Source: Dysgonamonadaceae bacterium (lineage in GTDB: Bacteria; Bacteroidota; Bacteroidia; Bacteroidales; Dysgonomonadaceae). Taken from it: 60,611 nucleotides of DNA. The translations under genes and the position numbers were made by a program. Under the pieces are notes generated by a model. It did not search any database, was not told where the DNA came from, and saw only the letters and a program-made list of their open reading frames with translations. Shown piece after piece: positions 36,442 to 45,627 of the stretch (its first letter is position 1; every line of letters begins with the position of its first letter). The stretch is taken from positions 1-60,611 of the forward strand of contig JAISUH010000039.1 of assembly GCA_031272205.1 (NCBI GenBank), given 5' to 3'.

Positions 36442-37002
36442 ATGGAAGTAGGAATACTCTCGATGCGGTATGCGAAGGCGCTGATTGAGTTTGCGCAGAA
36501 AAAAAAGGCGGAAGATTCGCTCTATCGCGAGTTGAGCGTTTTGGCAAACAGTTTCCGGACGCAGCCTGCATTGACCGAAGCCATCGATAATCCGATCATT
36601 TCAACGGGCGACAAATTCTCGTTGATTTGCGTTGCGGCTTGCGGAAATGCAAAACCGAGCGCGGAGTTGGCGAACTTTGTCCGCTTGGTCTTGAAACACA
36701 ATCGCGAGTCTTACCTCCATTTCATGAGTTTGATGTATTTGGACCTCTACCGAAAACTGAAGCACATTGGAGTGGGGCAGCTTATTACCGCCGTTCCCGT
36801 GGACGAAAAAGTGAAACGTCGCATGACCTTGGCCGCCTCCCGATTTCTTCATGCAAAAATGGAGTTGAAAACCGTAGTGGATCCCTCTATCGAAGGCGGT
36901 TTCATCTTCGATATCAACGATTATCGCCTCGATGCGAGCGTTGCCACACAACTAAAGCGAATGAAACAACAATTTATCGACAAAAATAGGAGAATCATAT
37001 AA
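36442..37002 (+). CDS. atpH: ATP synthase F1 subunit delta
   Basis: A 186-residue OSCP/delta subunit joining F1 to the peripheral stalk. Family features are [20 protein letters not shown] at the start and the C-terminal [20 protein letters not shown]. Its stop and the atpA start share one base (TAATG). Confidence 0.93.
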   Translation: MEVGILSMRYAKALIEFAQKKKAEDSLYRELSVLANSFRTQPALTEAIDNPIISTGDKFSLICVAACGNAKPSAELANFVRLVLKHNRESYLHFMSLMYLDLYRKLKHIGVGQLITAVPVDEKVKRRMTLAASRFLHAKMELKTVVDPSIEGGFIFDINDYRLDASVATQLKRMKQQFIDKNRRII

Positions 37003-38585
37003 TGTCAGAGAATATAAGGGTAAGCGAGGTTTCCGAAATCTTGCGCAAGCAATTGGAAGGAATCGATACGCGCGTGCAGCTCGACGAAATTGGTACCGTG
37101 CTGCAAGTGAGCGACGGCGTTGTTCGTATATACGGCTTGCGGAATGCCGAATCCAATGAACTGCTGGAGTTCGACAACGGCATTAAGGCCATCGTGATGA
37201 ACTTGGAGGAAGACAATGTAGGAGCTGTGCTTCTGGGGCCTACCGACAGGATAAAAGAAGGCTTCACCGTGAAACGTACCAAACGCATCGCATCCATCCG
37301 CGTGGGCGAGAGTATGTTGGGGCGCGTTATCGACCCGCTGGGCGAACCTCTCGACGGAAAAGGGCTCATTGGCGGCGAACTTTACGAAATGCCTTTGGAA
37401 CGAAAAGCGCCGGGGGTTATCTATCGCCAGCCCGTGAACCAGCCTTTGCAAACCGGCCTGAAAGCTGTGGACGCCATGATCCCCATTGGCCGCGGACAGC
37501 GCGAGCTGATTATCGGCGACCGTCAGACGGGAAAAACAGCCGTAGCGATCGATACGATTATCAATCAGCGCAATAACTATTTGGCGGGCGACCCCGTATA
37601 TTGCATCTATGTGGCCATCGGGCAGAAAGGTTCTACGGTGGCCTCCATCGTGAATACGCTGCGCGAAAACGGCGCGATGGATTACACCATCGTAGTTGCC
37701 GCAACAGCCGGAGACCCGGCGGCATTGCAGTATTTCGCTCCTTTTGCAGGAGCCGCTATCGGCGAATATTTCCGCGATACGGGACGCCATGCGCTTGTCG
37801 TTTACGACGACTTGTCGAAGCAGGCCGTTTCCTACCGCGAAGTTTCACTTATCCTCCGCCGTCCTTCCGGTCGCGAAGCGTACCCCGGCGATATTTTTTA
37901 CCTGCACTCGCGCTTGTTGGAACGCGCCGCAAAAATCATCAATCAGGAAGAGGTTGCCAAGCAGATGAACGACCTTCCCGAAAGCCTGAAAGGTATCGTC
38001 AAAGGTGGCGGTACGCTCACGGCCTTGCCTATTATCGAAACACAGGCGGGCGACGTCTCCGCCTATATCCCCACAAATGTGATTTCTATCACGGACGGGC
38101 AGATATTTTTGGAGACCGATTTGTTCAATCAAGGGAATCGGCCGGCTATCAATGTGGGTATCTCTGTTTCCCGTGTGGGCGGTAATGCGCAGATTAAGGC
38201 AATGAAGAAAGTTGCCGGTACATTGAAAATCGATCAGGCACAGTACCGTGAGTTGGAAGCCTTTGCGAAATTCAGTAGCGATATGGATGCCGTAACCACC
38301 CAAATCATCGATAAGGGACAAAAAAATACACGTTTGCTCATCCAGCCGCAATACAGCCCGATGCCTGTTGAAGAACAAATTGCAATTCTGTACTGCGGCA
38401 TCAACGGCTTGCTGAAAAATGTTCCTTTGGATAAAGTACAGGATTTCGAAAGTTCTTTCCTCGAATCGTTGAAGCTCAACCACCAAGAAGATGTGTTGGA
38501 TGTGCTGAAAGCAGGCGAAATAAACGATAAAGTGTCGAAAGCCATTGAGGATACGGCTGCCATGGTTGCCAAACAATATTTGTAA
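37002..38585 (+). CDS. atpA: ATP synthase F1 subunit alpha
   Basis: A 527-residue regulatory subunit. Walker A is GDRQTGKT (172-179); the strand [20 protein letters not shown] and the region [20 protein letters not shown] are typical. It is full length and overlaps atpH by one base, implying coupled translation. Confidence 0.97.
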   Translation: MSENIRVSEVSEILRKQLEGIDTRVQLDEIGTVLQVSDGVVRIYGLRNAESNELLEFDNGIKAIVMNLEEDNVGAVLLGPTDRIKEGFTVKRTKRIASIRVGESMLGRVIDPLGEPLDGKGLIGGELYEMPLERKAPGVIYRQPVNQPLQTGLKAVDAMIPIGRGQRELIIGDRQTGKTAVAIDTIINQRNNYLAGDPVYCIYVAIGQKGSTVASIVNTLRENGAMDYTIVVAATAGDPAALQYFAPFAGAAIGEYFRDTGRHALVVYDDLSKQAVSYREVSLILRRPSGREAYPGDIFYLHSRLLERAAKIINQEEVAKQMNDLPESLKGIVKGGGTLTALPIIETQAGDVSAYIPTNVISITDGQIFLETDLFNQGNRPAINVGISVSRVGGNAQIKAMKKVAGTLKIDQAQYRELEAFAKFSSDMDAVTTQIIDKGQKNTRLLIQPQYSPMPVEEQIAILYCGINGLLKNVPLDKVQDFESSFLESLKLNHQEDVLDVLKAGEINDKVSKAIEDTAAMVAKQYL

Positions 38586-38610
38586 TCAAGTTTAAAAAGA
38601 GAAAACCGTC

Positions 38611-39495
38611 ATGGCTTCACTAAAAGAGGTTAAAACCAGAATAAATTCGGTCAAGAAAACGCTCAAAATCACTTCGGCAATGAAGATGGTGGCTTCTGCC
38701 AAGCTGCACCGAGCGCAGGTTGCAGTAGGGAATATGTTGCCGTATCAACGGCGGCTGAATCGTATTCTGGCTAATTTTCTGAATGCCGAGCTGTCTATAG
38801 AATCTCCCTACGTGGATCATCGTGAAGTGAAGCGAGTGGCTCTTGTGGCTTTTTCGTCCAACAGTTCGCTGTGCGGCGCATTTAATGCGAATGTTATTAA
38901 GTCCTTGTTGCAGGCCGTAGCCGAATATCGCAAGTTGGGGCAGGATAACGTATTGATCTTCCCGATCGGCAAGAAAGTGGGCGATGCTGTGAAGCGCACA
39001 GGGCTTCAGGCACAGGGGGCTTTTTTGTCGCTTTCCGATAAGCCAACTTATCAGGAAGCCGATGCTTTGGCGCAACGTTTGATGGGCATGTATGCGGCGG
39101 GCGAAGTGGATAGAGTGGAACTGATCTACCACCATTTCAAATCGGTAGGAGTACAGTCTCTTGTGCGAGAAACCTATTTACCGATAGATTTGGAACAGCT
39201 CGTAGCAGAAAATAAAAATGACAAACCCGAAAGTAACCGTTTAAACGACTATATCATAGAACCATCTTTGGAATACTTGATTACCCGTTTGATCCCTATG
39301 GCGCTGAGCCAAAAACTATATACGGCATCCGTCGATTCGAATGCGTCCGAACATGCTGCGCGGACATTGGCCATGCAAATAGCGACAGACAACGCTAACG
39401 ATTTGATACAGGATCTGACGATGGAGTACAATCGCTCCCGTCAGCAGGCTATAACGAACGAATTGCTCGATATTGTGGGCGGTTCTATGAAATAG
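38611..39495 (+). CDS. atpG: ATP synthase F1 subunit gamma
   Basis: A 294-residue central-shaft subunit. The N-terminal helix (SVKKTLKITSAMKMVASAKL) and the C-terminal helix (NANDLIQDLTMEYNRSRQQA followed by ITNELLDIVGG) form the rotating coiled coil. It is the last gene of the operon. Confidence 0.95.
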   Translation: MASLKEVKTRINSVKKTLKITSAMKMVASAKLHRAQVAVGNMLPYQRRLNRILANFLNAELSIESPYVDHREVKRVALVAFSSNSSLCGAFNANVIKSLLQAVAEYRKLGQDNVLIFPIGKKVGDAVKRTGLQAQGAFLSLSDKPTYQEADALAQRLMGMYAAGEVDRVELIYHHFKSVGVQSLVRETYLPIDLEQLVAENKNDKPESNRLNDYIIEPSLEYLITRLIPMALSQKLYTASVDSNASEHAARTLAMQIATDNANDLIQDLTMEYNRSRQQAITNELLDIVGGSMK

Positions 39496-39510
39496 TACAA
39501 AAAAAAAACA

Positions 39511-39518
39511 TATCTTTG
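39511..39518 (+). promoter_or_regulatory. -7 element for the HerA-like ATPase gene
   Basis: TATCTTTG matches TAnnTTTG exactly, 28 bp before the ATG at 39546, in the short gap after atpG. An A-tract (39499-39508) precedes it. Confidence 0.5.
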
Positions 39519-39545
39519 CTGTGAAAATCATAAAATTACACAGAT

Positions 39546-41087
39546 ATGTTTGATAACCAACATCGCCCGTTTGTGGCCCTATCGGACAATGCCGAGCTTT
39601 GCTTTGTGCCGAAAATGATGAACCGTCACGGATTGATTACCGGAGCTACCGGAACCGGGAAAACCGTAAGTCTGCAAACCCTTGCCGAAACATTCAGCGA
39701 AATGGGAGTGCCCGTTTTTGCGGCCGATATGAAAGGCGACCTTTCGGGTGTGGCAAAAATCGGAGGAAACAAAGACAGCGTTACAAAACGTGTGGAGGAG
39801 TATAAACTCTTCGACAAAGGATTCAAATACCAGCCGTTTCCCGTGCAGTTTTGGGATGTTTTCGGCGAACAGGGGCACCCCGTGCGCAGCACTATTTCGG
39901 CAATGGGACCCTTATTGCTCGAACGGCTGTTGTCGCTCAACGATACACAGGGCGCTGTGCTGTCGCTCGTCTTTAAGATTGCCGACGATAACAATCTGTT
40001 GCTTATCGATTTGAAGGATTTACAAAAAATGCTGGAATTTGTGGGAAATAACCGCAGCGATTTCTTGTTGAAATACGGGAACATCTCCGCGGCGAGTATC
40101 GGTTCTATTCAACGCAACTTGATGCGTTTGGAAAGTGAAGGAGCCGATAAATTTTTCGGCGAACCGGAACTCAATATTCAAGATTTGATACAGACCGACG
40201 GAGGTAAAGGGGTCATCAATATCCTTGCGGCCGACAAGTTGATGAACTCGCCCCGCGTTTATACTACGTTTTTGTTGTGGATGCTTTCTTCCCTGTATGA
40301 AAACTTGCCCGAAGTGGGCGATTTGGACAAGCCGAAACTTATTTTCTTTTTCGACGAAGCACACATGTTGTTCAGCGACATGCCCAAAGTACTGCTCGAA
40401 AAAGTGGAACAGATTGTCCGCCTAATCCGTTCCAAAGGCGTGGGCGTTTATTTCTGTACGCAAAATCCCGCCGATATACCCCAAATTATCCTCGGTCAGT
40501 TGGGAAACCGCATACAGCACGCTTTACGCGCCTACACGCCCAACGACCAGAAAGCGGTGCGCGTGGCTGCACAGACTTTCCGTCCAAACCCGAAATACGA
40601 TACCGAAAAAGCGATTACCGAATTGAATACCGGCGAGGCCTTGGTTTCCTTCCTCGACGAAAAAGGCGCTCCGCAAATGGTGGAACGCGCTTACGTACTG
40701 CCTCCGCAGGGGCAAATCGGCCCTATAACGCCCGAAGAACGCAATCAGGTCATTCGCCGTTCTTTGGTTTACGGCGTGTATGAAAAACTAATTGACCGTG
40801 AATCGGCTTACGAGATTATATCGCAAAAGCAGGGTTTGCAGGAGGAAGAACGCCTGAGAGCCGAAGCCGAAAAAGAACGCATCCGTCAACAAAGAGAGGC
40901 GCAAAAAGCGCAAGCCGAAGCCGAAAAGCAAGCCCGCGCCGAAGAACGCGCCCGCAAAGCGCAGGGTGGGGGACTTATCAACGATTTAATCAAGCAGGTA
41001 GGGAAAAGCACTACGCGACAAATCAGCAATCAATTGGGGCGTTCGATTACGCGCACGATTATCGGCACGTTTTTCGGCGGAAAGTGA
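39546..41087 (+). CDS. HerA-like ATPase (DUF853 family)
   Basis: A 513-residue P-loop ATPase. It has GATGTGKT (33-40) as Walker [13 protein letters not shown] near 265-276 as Walker B, and [20 protein letters not shown] as sensor region. Residues about 430-475 form an Arg/Glu/Ala-rich coiled coil ([20 protein letters not shown]), followed by a C-terminal helix. DUF853/YjgR proteins are hexameric ATPases of uncertain role, related to the DNA translocases HerA and FtsK. It is separated from the ATP synthase operon by its own -7 element. Confidence 0.88.
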   Translation: MFDNQHRPFVALSDNAELCFVPKMMNRHGLITGATGTGKTVSLQTLAETFSEMGVPVFAADMKGDLSGVAKIGGNKDSVTKRVEEYKLFDKGFKYQPFPVQFWDVFGEQGHPVRSTISAMGPLLLERLLSLNDTQGAVLSLVFKIADDNNLLLIDLKDLQKMLEFVGNNRSDFLLKYGNISAASIGSIQRNLMRLESEGADKFFGEPELNIQDLIQTDGGKGVINILAADKLMNSPRVYTTFLLWMLSSLYENLPEVGDLDKPKLIFFFDEAHMLFSDMPKVLLEKVEQIVRLIRSKGVGVYFCTQNPADIPQIILGQLGNRIQHALRAYTPNDQKAVRVAAQTFRPNPKYDTEKAITELNTGEALVSFLDEKGAPQMVERAYVLPPQGQIGPITPEERNQVIRRSLVYGVYEKLIDRESAYEIISQKQGLQEEERLRAEAEKERIRQQREAQKAQAEAEKQARAEERARKAQGGGLINDLIKQVGKSTTRQISNQLGRSITRTIIGTFFGGK

Positions 41088-41123
41088 TGTTTCCGGAAGC
41101 CATTCCGCTGTTTTGATGGCATT

Positions 41124-42005
41124 TTACGGGTAAATGGCTTTCTTACCGGCCAATAAAGTATTCTTCATCAACGAGATAATGGTCATCGGGCCAACGCCTC
41201 CGGGAACGGGCGTGATGTAAGAACATTTGGGGGCGACATTCTCAAAATCCACGTCGCCGGTAAGTTTGAATCCCGATTTCGTTTCGGTTGACGGAACGCG
41301 GGTCGTGCCCACATCGATAACTACCGCGCCTTCTTTTACCATGTCGTCTTTCAGGAATTTGGGAACGCCCAGTGCGGCGATAATGATATCGGCTTGCAAA
41401 CAGATTTCTTTGATATTCTTTGTACGGCTGTGACAAACGGTTACGGTGCAATCGCCCGGATATCCTTTTTGCAGCATCAGGGTAGCGACGGGTTTTCCCA
41501 CAATATTGCTGCGCCCCAATACGACGCAATGCTTGCCGCTTGTCTCGATGCTGTAACGGCGAAGCAGTTCGGTAATTCCCGAAGGGGTTGCCGAGAGGAA
41601 GCAGGGCAATCCTATCGACATGCGTCCGACATTTACGGGATGGAAGCCGTCCACGTCTTTGCGGTAATCGATGGCTTCGGTTACCTTGTCTTCCGAAATG
41701 TGTTTCGGTAAGGGCAACTGCACGATAAATCCGTCGATATCGGCATCCCTGTTCAGTTTGTCCACGCAAGCAAGCAATTCATCTTCGCTAACGTTGTTTT
41801 CGTAACGAATCAGGGTGGATTTAAAACCGACCTCTTCGCACATTTTTACTTTGTTGGCCACGTAAGTTTCGCTTCCTCCGTCGTGTCCGACGAGGACGGC
41901 TGCAAGGTGCGGTGTTTTTCCTCCTCTTGCTTTAATTTGTTGCACCTCTTCCGCGATTTCTTTCCGTATTTGCGCCGCTATGGCTTTTCCATCGATAAGT
42001 TCCAT
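41124..42005 (-). CDS. folD: Bifunctional methylenetetrahydrofolate dehydrogenase/cyclohydrolase
   Basis: A 293-residue cytosolic enzyme that interconverts 5,10-methylene-, methenyl- and 10-formyl-tetrahydrofolate with NADP. Signatures are [20 protein letters not shown] (catalytic Lys), [27 protein letters not shown] and [20 protein letters not shown]. The ATG at 42005 is 2 bp after the ffh stop, so it is the second gene of an ffh-folD operon. Confidence 0.96.
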   Translation of the reverse strand: MELIDGKAIAAQIRKEIAEEVQQIKARGGKTPHLAAVLVGHDGGSETYVANKVKMCEEVGFKSTLIRYENNVSEDELLACVDKLNRDADIDGFIVQLPLPKHISEDKVTEAIDYRKDVDGFHPVNVGRMSIGLPCFLSATPSGITELLRRYSIETSGKHCVVLGRSNIVGKPVATLMLQKGYPGDCTVTVCHSRTKNIKEICLQADIIIAALGVPKFLKDDMVKEGAVVIDVGTTRVPSTETKSGFKLTGDVDFENVAPKCSYITPVPGGVGPMTIISLMKNTLLAGKKAIYP

Positions 42006-42007
42006 GT

Positions 42008-43336
42008 TCACCGTCTCCTCATATTTCGCATCATCTGTTGTTTCCCGTCTTTGGACGTCATCAGGCGCATCATTTTGCGGGTCTCGTCAAACTGTTTGAT
42101 GAGCTTGTTCACTTCCTGTACGTTAGTGCCGCTCCCTTTGGCAATGCGTTGGCGGCGGCTTCCGTTCAGAATTTCGGGATTTGTGCGTTCTTTTGGCGTC
42201 ATCGAATGGATAATCGCCTCAATACCTTTGAACGCATCGTCGTCGATATCAAGGTCTTTTATCGCTTTGCCTACTCCGGGAATCATCGATGCCAAGTCTT
42301 TCAGGTTGCCCATTTTCTTGATTTGATTGATTTGGGAGATAAAGTCATTGAAGTCGAATTGGTTTTTGGCGATTTTCTTTTGCAGGCGGCGTGCTTCTTC
42401 TTCGTCGTATTGTTCCTGTGCTTTTTCTACGAGCGAAACGATATCCCCCATGCCGAGGATGCGGTCTGCCATGCGTTCGGGATGAAACACGTCGATGGCG
42501 TCGAGTTTTTCGCCTGTTCCTACAAATTTGATGGGTTTATCCACCACCGACCGAATCGACAATGCCGCGCCGCCGCGCGTATCGCCGTCTAATTTGGTGA
42601 GGACTACGCCGTTGAAATTAAGGCGGTCGTTAAACTCTTTCGCCGTATTTACCGCGTCTTGTCCTGTCATGGAATCCACCACGAAAAGGATTTCCTGCGG
42701 ATTGACAGCTTTTTTGATGGCAGTGATTTCGTTCATCATCTGCTCGTCAACAGCCAAGCGTCCGGCTGTATCCACAATAACCAAATCGTTCCCGTGCTGG
42801 CGGGCATATTTTATGGCATTTTGCGCGATTTCGACGGGGTTTTTGTTGCTTTCTTCAGAATAAACGGGCACCTCAATCTGTTCGCCGAGCACTTTCAGCT
42901 GCTCGATAGCGGCCGGACGATACACGTCGCCGGCAACTAACAACGGATTCTTGCCTCGTTTCGATTTGAGCATCTTCGCCAATTTTCCGGAGAACGTGGT
43001 TTTTCCCGAACCTTGCAAACCGGACATCAGGATTACGGCGGGCGATCCCTTGATATCGATATCGATGGCTGTGCCGCCCATAAGAGCAGCAAGCTCGTCG
43101 TGGACGATTTTCACCATCATTTGTTCGGGTTTCACGGCGGTAAGCACGTTTTGTCCGAGCGCTTTTTCTTTGACGGTTTCGGTAAATTGTTTTGCAGTTT
43201 TATAGTTCACGTCGGCATCCAATAATGCGCGGCGCACGTCTTTCAGGGTTTCGGCCACATTGATTTCGCTAATCTTGCCTTCGCCTTTCAGTATCTTAAA
43301 CGACCTTTCGAGCCTGTCACTTAAATTTTCAAACAT
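42008..43336 (-). CDS. ffh: Signal recognition particle protein Ffh
   Basis: A 442-residue SRP54 GTPase that binds signal sequences of nascent chains. It has the N domain (1-85), G domain with [15 protein letters not shown] (G1, about 104-118), [10 protein letters not shown] (G3), [12 protein letters not shown] (G4), and the Met-rich M domain ending [20 protein letters not shown]. The -7 element CAAAGATA on the opposite strand (43371-43378) lies 35 bp upstream. Confidence 0.96.
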   Translation of the reverse strand: MFENLSDRLERSFKILKGEGKISEINVAETLKDVRRALLDADVNYKTAKQFTETVKEKALGQNVLTAVKPEQMMVKIVHDELAALMGGTAIDIDIKGSPAVILMSGLQGSGKTTFSGKLAKMLKSKRGKNPLLVAGDVYRPAAIEQLKVLGEQIEVPVYSEESNKNPVEIAQNAIKYARQHGNDLVIVDTAGRLAVDEQMMNEITAIKKAVNPQEILFVVDSMTGQDAVNTAKEFNDRLNFNGVVLTKLDGDTRGGAALSIRSVVDKPIKFVGTGEKLDAIDVFHPERMADRILGMGDIVSLVEKAQEQYDEEEARRLQKKIAKNQFDFNDFISQINQIKKMGNLKDLASMIPGVGKAIKDLDIDDDAFKGIEAIIHSMTPKERTNPEILNGSRRQRIAKGSGTNVQEVNKLIKQFDETRKMMRLMTSKDGKQQMMRNMRRR

Positions 43337-43370
43337 AATGCGTAAAAACTGATTTTTTTAAATTGGAGTA

Positions 43371-43378
43371 CAAAGATA
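43371..43378 (-). promoter_or_regulatory. -7 element of the ffh-folD operon
   Basis: Read on the minus strand this is TATCTTTG, a perfect TAnnTTTG match, 35 bp upstream of the ffh ATG. A clear -33 box is not seen. Confidence 0.5.
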
Positions 43379-43713
43379 ATGATTTATTGGTTTATTTCAT
43401 GCGGAGATTCGTTGTTTTAATGACACAAGAACGAAATTTACGCCAATAAAAAATAAACGGGCAAAAGTGGCGGATATTTTGTCGTTTCGTCCCAAAATTT
43501 GCGGAAATGAAATAAAATTTTCAATTTGTTGCGCTGTTTCCTCGCATTTATGGATTTTTTTGCAAAATGAGCAAGTTAACAAATTGATTTTAGGCAAAAT
43601 ATGAGACTTTTTTTTGGGGTAAAAAGATTGTTTTTTGAAAAAAATGTTGAACTTTGCCGAAAAGAAATAAACTTAATAGCAGAGATGATATATAAATACC
43701 CATAGTTTTCATT

Positions 43714-43779
43714 GACGTTAAAATTATTTTAAAACTACAGGTCCCCACGAGTTGTGAAACTGGTGGGGATTTTTTAGTA
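43714..43779 (+). ncRNA. Candidate structured small RNA 3' end (copy A)
   Basis: A GACGTTAA box (43714-43721), 19 nt, then a 7-bp stem (43742-43748/43763-43769) enclosing GTGAAAC, six Ts and AGTA. The same plan recurs at 51191-51256 with two compensated stem pairs. It works as an intrinsic terminator for plus-strand transcription, but no plus-strand gene precedes it, so a small RNA is inferred. Confidence 0.4.
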
Positions 43780-43801
43780 ACAGTCAAGCCGCCGGGGGGA
43801 T

Positions 43802-43840
43802 AAAAAAAGTGACGGGATACCGGCCGGATACCCCGTCACC
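43802..43840 (-). terminator. Intrinsic terminator after the barrel-protein gene
   Basis: On the minus strand an 8-bp outer stem (gtgacggg at 43809-43816 with cccgtcac at 43832-43839) surrounds a ccggccgg core and is followed by seven Ts (43808-43802). It lies just past the stop at 43858. Confidence 0.85.
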
Positions 43841-43857
43841 ACTTGTTTTGCAGTCAT

Positions 43858-45579
43858 CTAAAATTTGATGCTTACGCCTCCCATGGCGTTGAATCCTTGT
43901 ACCGGAAAACCGTACCAAAGGTCGTATTTGCTAAACAGCAAGTTGTTGGCCTTGGCGTTGATCGAAAGCCAGTCGGTAAACCGGTAAACGGCGCCAAGAT
44001 TCAGGTCGTTGATGTTGTCCATCTTCAGGTTTTCGCGATTGAAATACGACCAGCGGTCGCCCGCAAAACAGTAATTGAGTGTGAATTTTAAATTGGCGAT
44101 AACATCTATGGTTGCGCGGATGTCAGCTTCGAAACCGGGTTGGTTGTATGCTTTCGCATCGCTGATTTCGGCATCGTTAATCGACAAGCCTTTCACCGTG
44201 TAGAAATTCTTTTTCAAGCCGAGCGAAATTTCTAACGGCGACCAAACATTGCATAACATGCGTCCGCCGATATAGGATCGGGTCATGTCGGCGTAATACG
44301 GATGAAGATACTCTTGATTGGTATAAGCGCTTAGATTAGCCGTTTGTTCGAAGAGCAAAAAATGCTCGTCGCCCGTTTTCTTGAATCCTCCGAAAATATC
44401 GAAACGGAAGCCGTCGGCTTCTCCGATTTTCGCGCCCAGATCCATATCGAGAATCGAGAACGAGGGTTTCACGTAAGTCATCGGTTGCAGGTAACGCGAT
44501 TCTTCCATCACGTTCAGATAACCGTTATCATCCACTCCGCCTCCGATGTTTGCATACAACGAAGAACGATCGGTTATGTTGAGCGATAAATTTACGTTTG
44601 GCGTGAAATGGATCCTGTCTTTGTCGGCGAACTTAAAGATGATGTTTGCGCCGAGTTTTGCATCCCAGTTATCGCCTTTGAAGCGGATGTATGGCGTTCC
44701 TTTCAGCAGAAAGAAGTCCTCGTAATCGGATGACGAGGGCACATCGTTAAACAGGCCGAGAACCTGTCCGTCGATACCGATGCGGCTGTCGTAATCCTCA
44801 AACGGTTTCTCCAAACCGACAATCGCTTCGAAGCGGTTACCGGCAAGACCTTTGTCGCTGAGTACAGCCCCGTATTTGGTGGAGAAATTTTTGTAATCGA
44901 TAAGAGCTTTGTAGTTGAAATCTTCGTTATCGACCGATTGCAGGCCTGCGTTCAGGCCGAACACGCTGAGACCTTGGTTTTCATCATTGAAAATGCGCGT
45001 GTTACCGAAGGTGTTCCCGTAATAGTTGAACAGCGAATGAAGGTACGACGCGCCGATATTTAACTTGTAGGCGTCCGACAAACGGTCGTAAGCCAATCGG
45101 CCGAGGTTATCCATCCGGCAGGCCTTGTTTTTCGCGGGGTCGCTGTCCTGCACATATTCCACATTGCTGTTGGATGAATTGTGCATAAACGTGAAATTGA
45201 GCTTGTTGGCCTTTTCATCGATGATGCGGTAGCCAAATATCCCGTCGATATTGGCATTATTGCCCGCACCCAGCCCTATGTAGCCGCGTTTTTTGTCGTA
45301 AGGGATTTCGGTCATGGCGTTCCCGGGTTGCGACAAGGCGATTTCCAAGGGAGGGGTGGTTCGCCCTGCCCATGTCGAATAATCGGTATTCGCTTTTTTT
45401 ATTGTCGGCTGTTGCAATGCCGGAAGCGAGTTGATTTTGTTGGCATCCTGCAACGTAGGGTTAAATTCGCGTTCCAGCTCCATTTGGCGGCGCAAGAGAG
45501 AATCCTGTCTTTGTGCGAAAAGGCTTGAAACCGAAAGTGTTACTCCGGCAATCAGCATATATGATTTTAACTTTTTCAT
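43858..45579 (-). CDS. Outer-membrane beta-barrel protein (TonB-receptor-like)
   Basis: A 573-residue protein with a signal peptide (MKKLKSYMLIAGVTLSVSSLFAQ) and alternating-hydrophobicity strands throughout, ending in FNAMGGVSIKF with a C-terminal Phe, the usual OMP ending. Segments such as GYIGLGAGNNANIDGIFGYR and WLSINAKANNLLFSKYDLWY resemble TonB-dependent receptor barrels, but no plug domain or TonB box is visible. I chose ATG 45579; an in-frame start at 45627 would precede the signal peptide. It lies directly after the large TPR gene, so the two probably act together in the outer membrane and periplasm. Function unknown. Confidence 0.75.
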   Translation of the reverse strand: MKKLKSYMLIAGVTLSVSSLFAQRQDSLLRRQMELEREFNPTLQDANKINSLPALQQPTIKKANTDYSTWAGRTTPPLEIALSQPGNAMTEIPYDKKRGYIGLGAGNNANIDGIFGYRIIDEKANKLNFTFMHNSSNSNVEYVQDSDPAKNKACRMDNLGRLAYDRLSDAYKLNIGASYLHSLFNYYGNTFGNTRIFNDENQGLSVFGLNAGLQSVDNEDFNYKALIDYKNFSTKYGAVLSDKGLAGNRFEAIVGLEKPFEDYDSRIGIDGQVLGLFNDVPSSSDYEDFFLLKGTPYIRFKGDNWDAKLGANIIFKFADKDRIHFTPNVNLSLNITDRSSLYANIGGGVDDNGYLNVMEESRYLQPMTYVKPSFSILDMDLGAKIGEADGFRFDIFGGFKKTGDEHFLLFEQTANLSAYTNQEYLHPYYADMTRSYIGGRMLCNVWSPLEISLGLKKNFYTVKGLSINDAEISDAKAYNQPGFEADIRATIDVIANLKFTLNYCFAGDRWSYFNRENLKMDNINDLNLGAVYRFTDWLSINAKANNLLFSKYDLWYGFPVQGFNAMGGVSIKF

Positions 45580-45627
45580 TTTCGAATTGTATTTTTTAGT
45601 TGATGTGAAAACACCGTTCATTTTCAA

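Larger units (their letters stand above)
43379..43857. other. Gene-free interval between ffh and the barrel-protein gene
   Basis: About 480 bp of AT-rich DNA without a credible gene. It holds a candidate small RNA 3' end on the plus strand (43714-43775) and the terminator of the leftward barrel-protein operon (43802-43840). Confidence 0.55.
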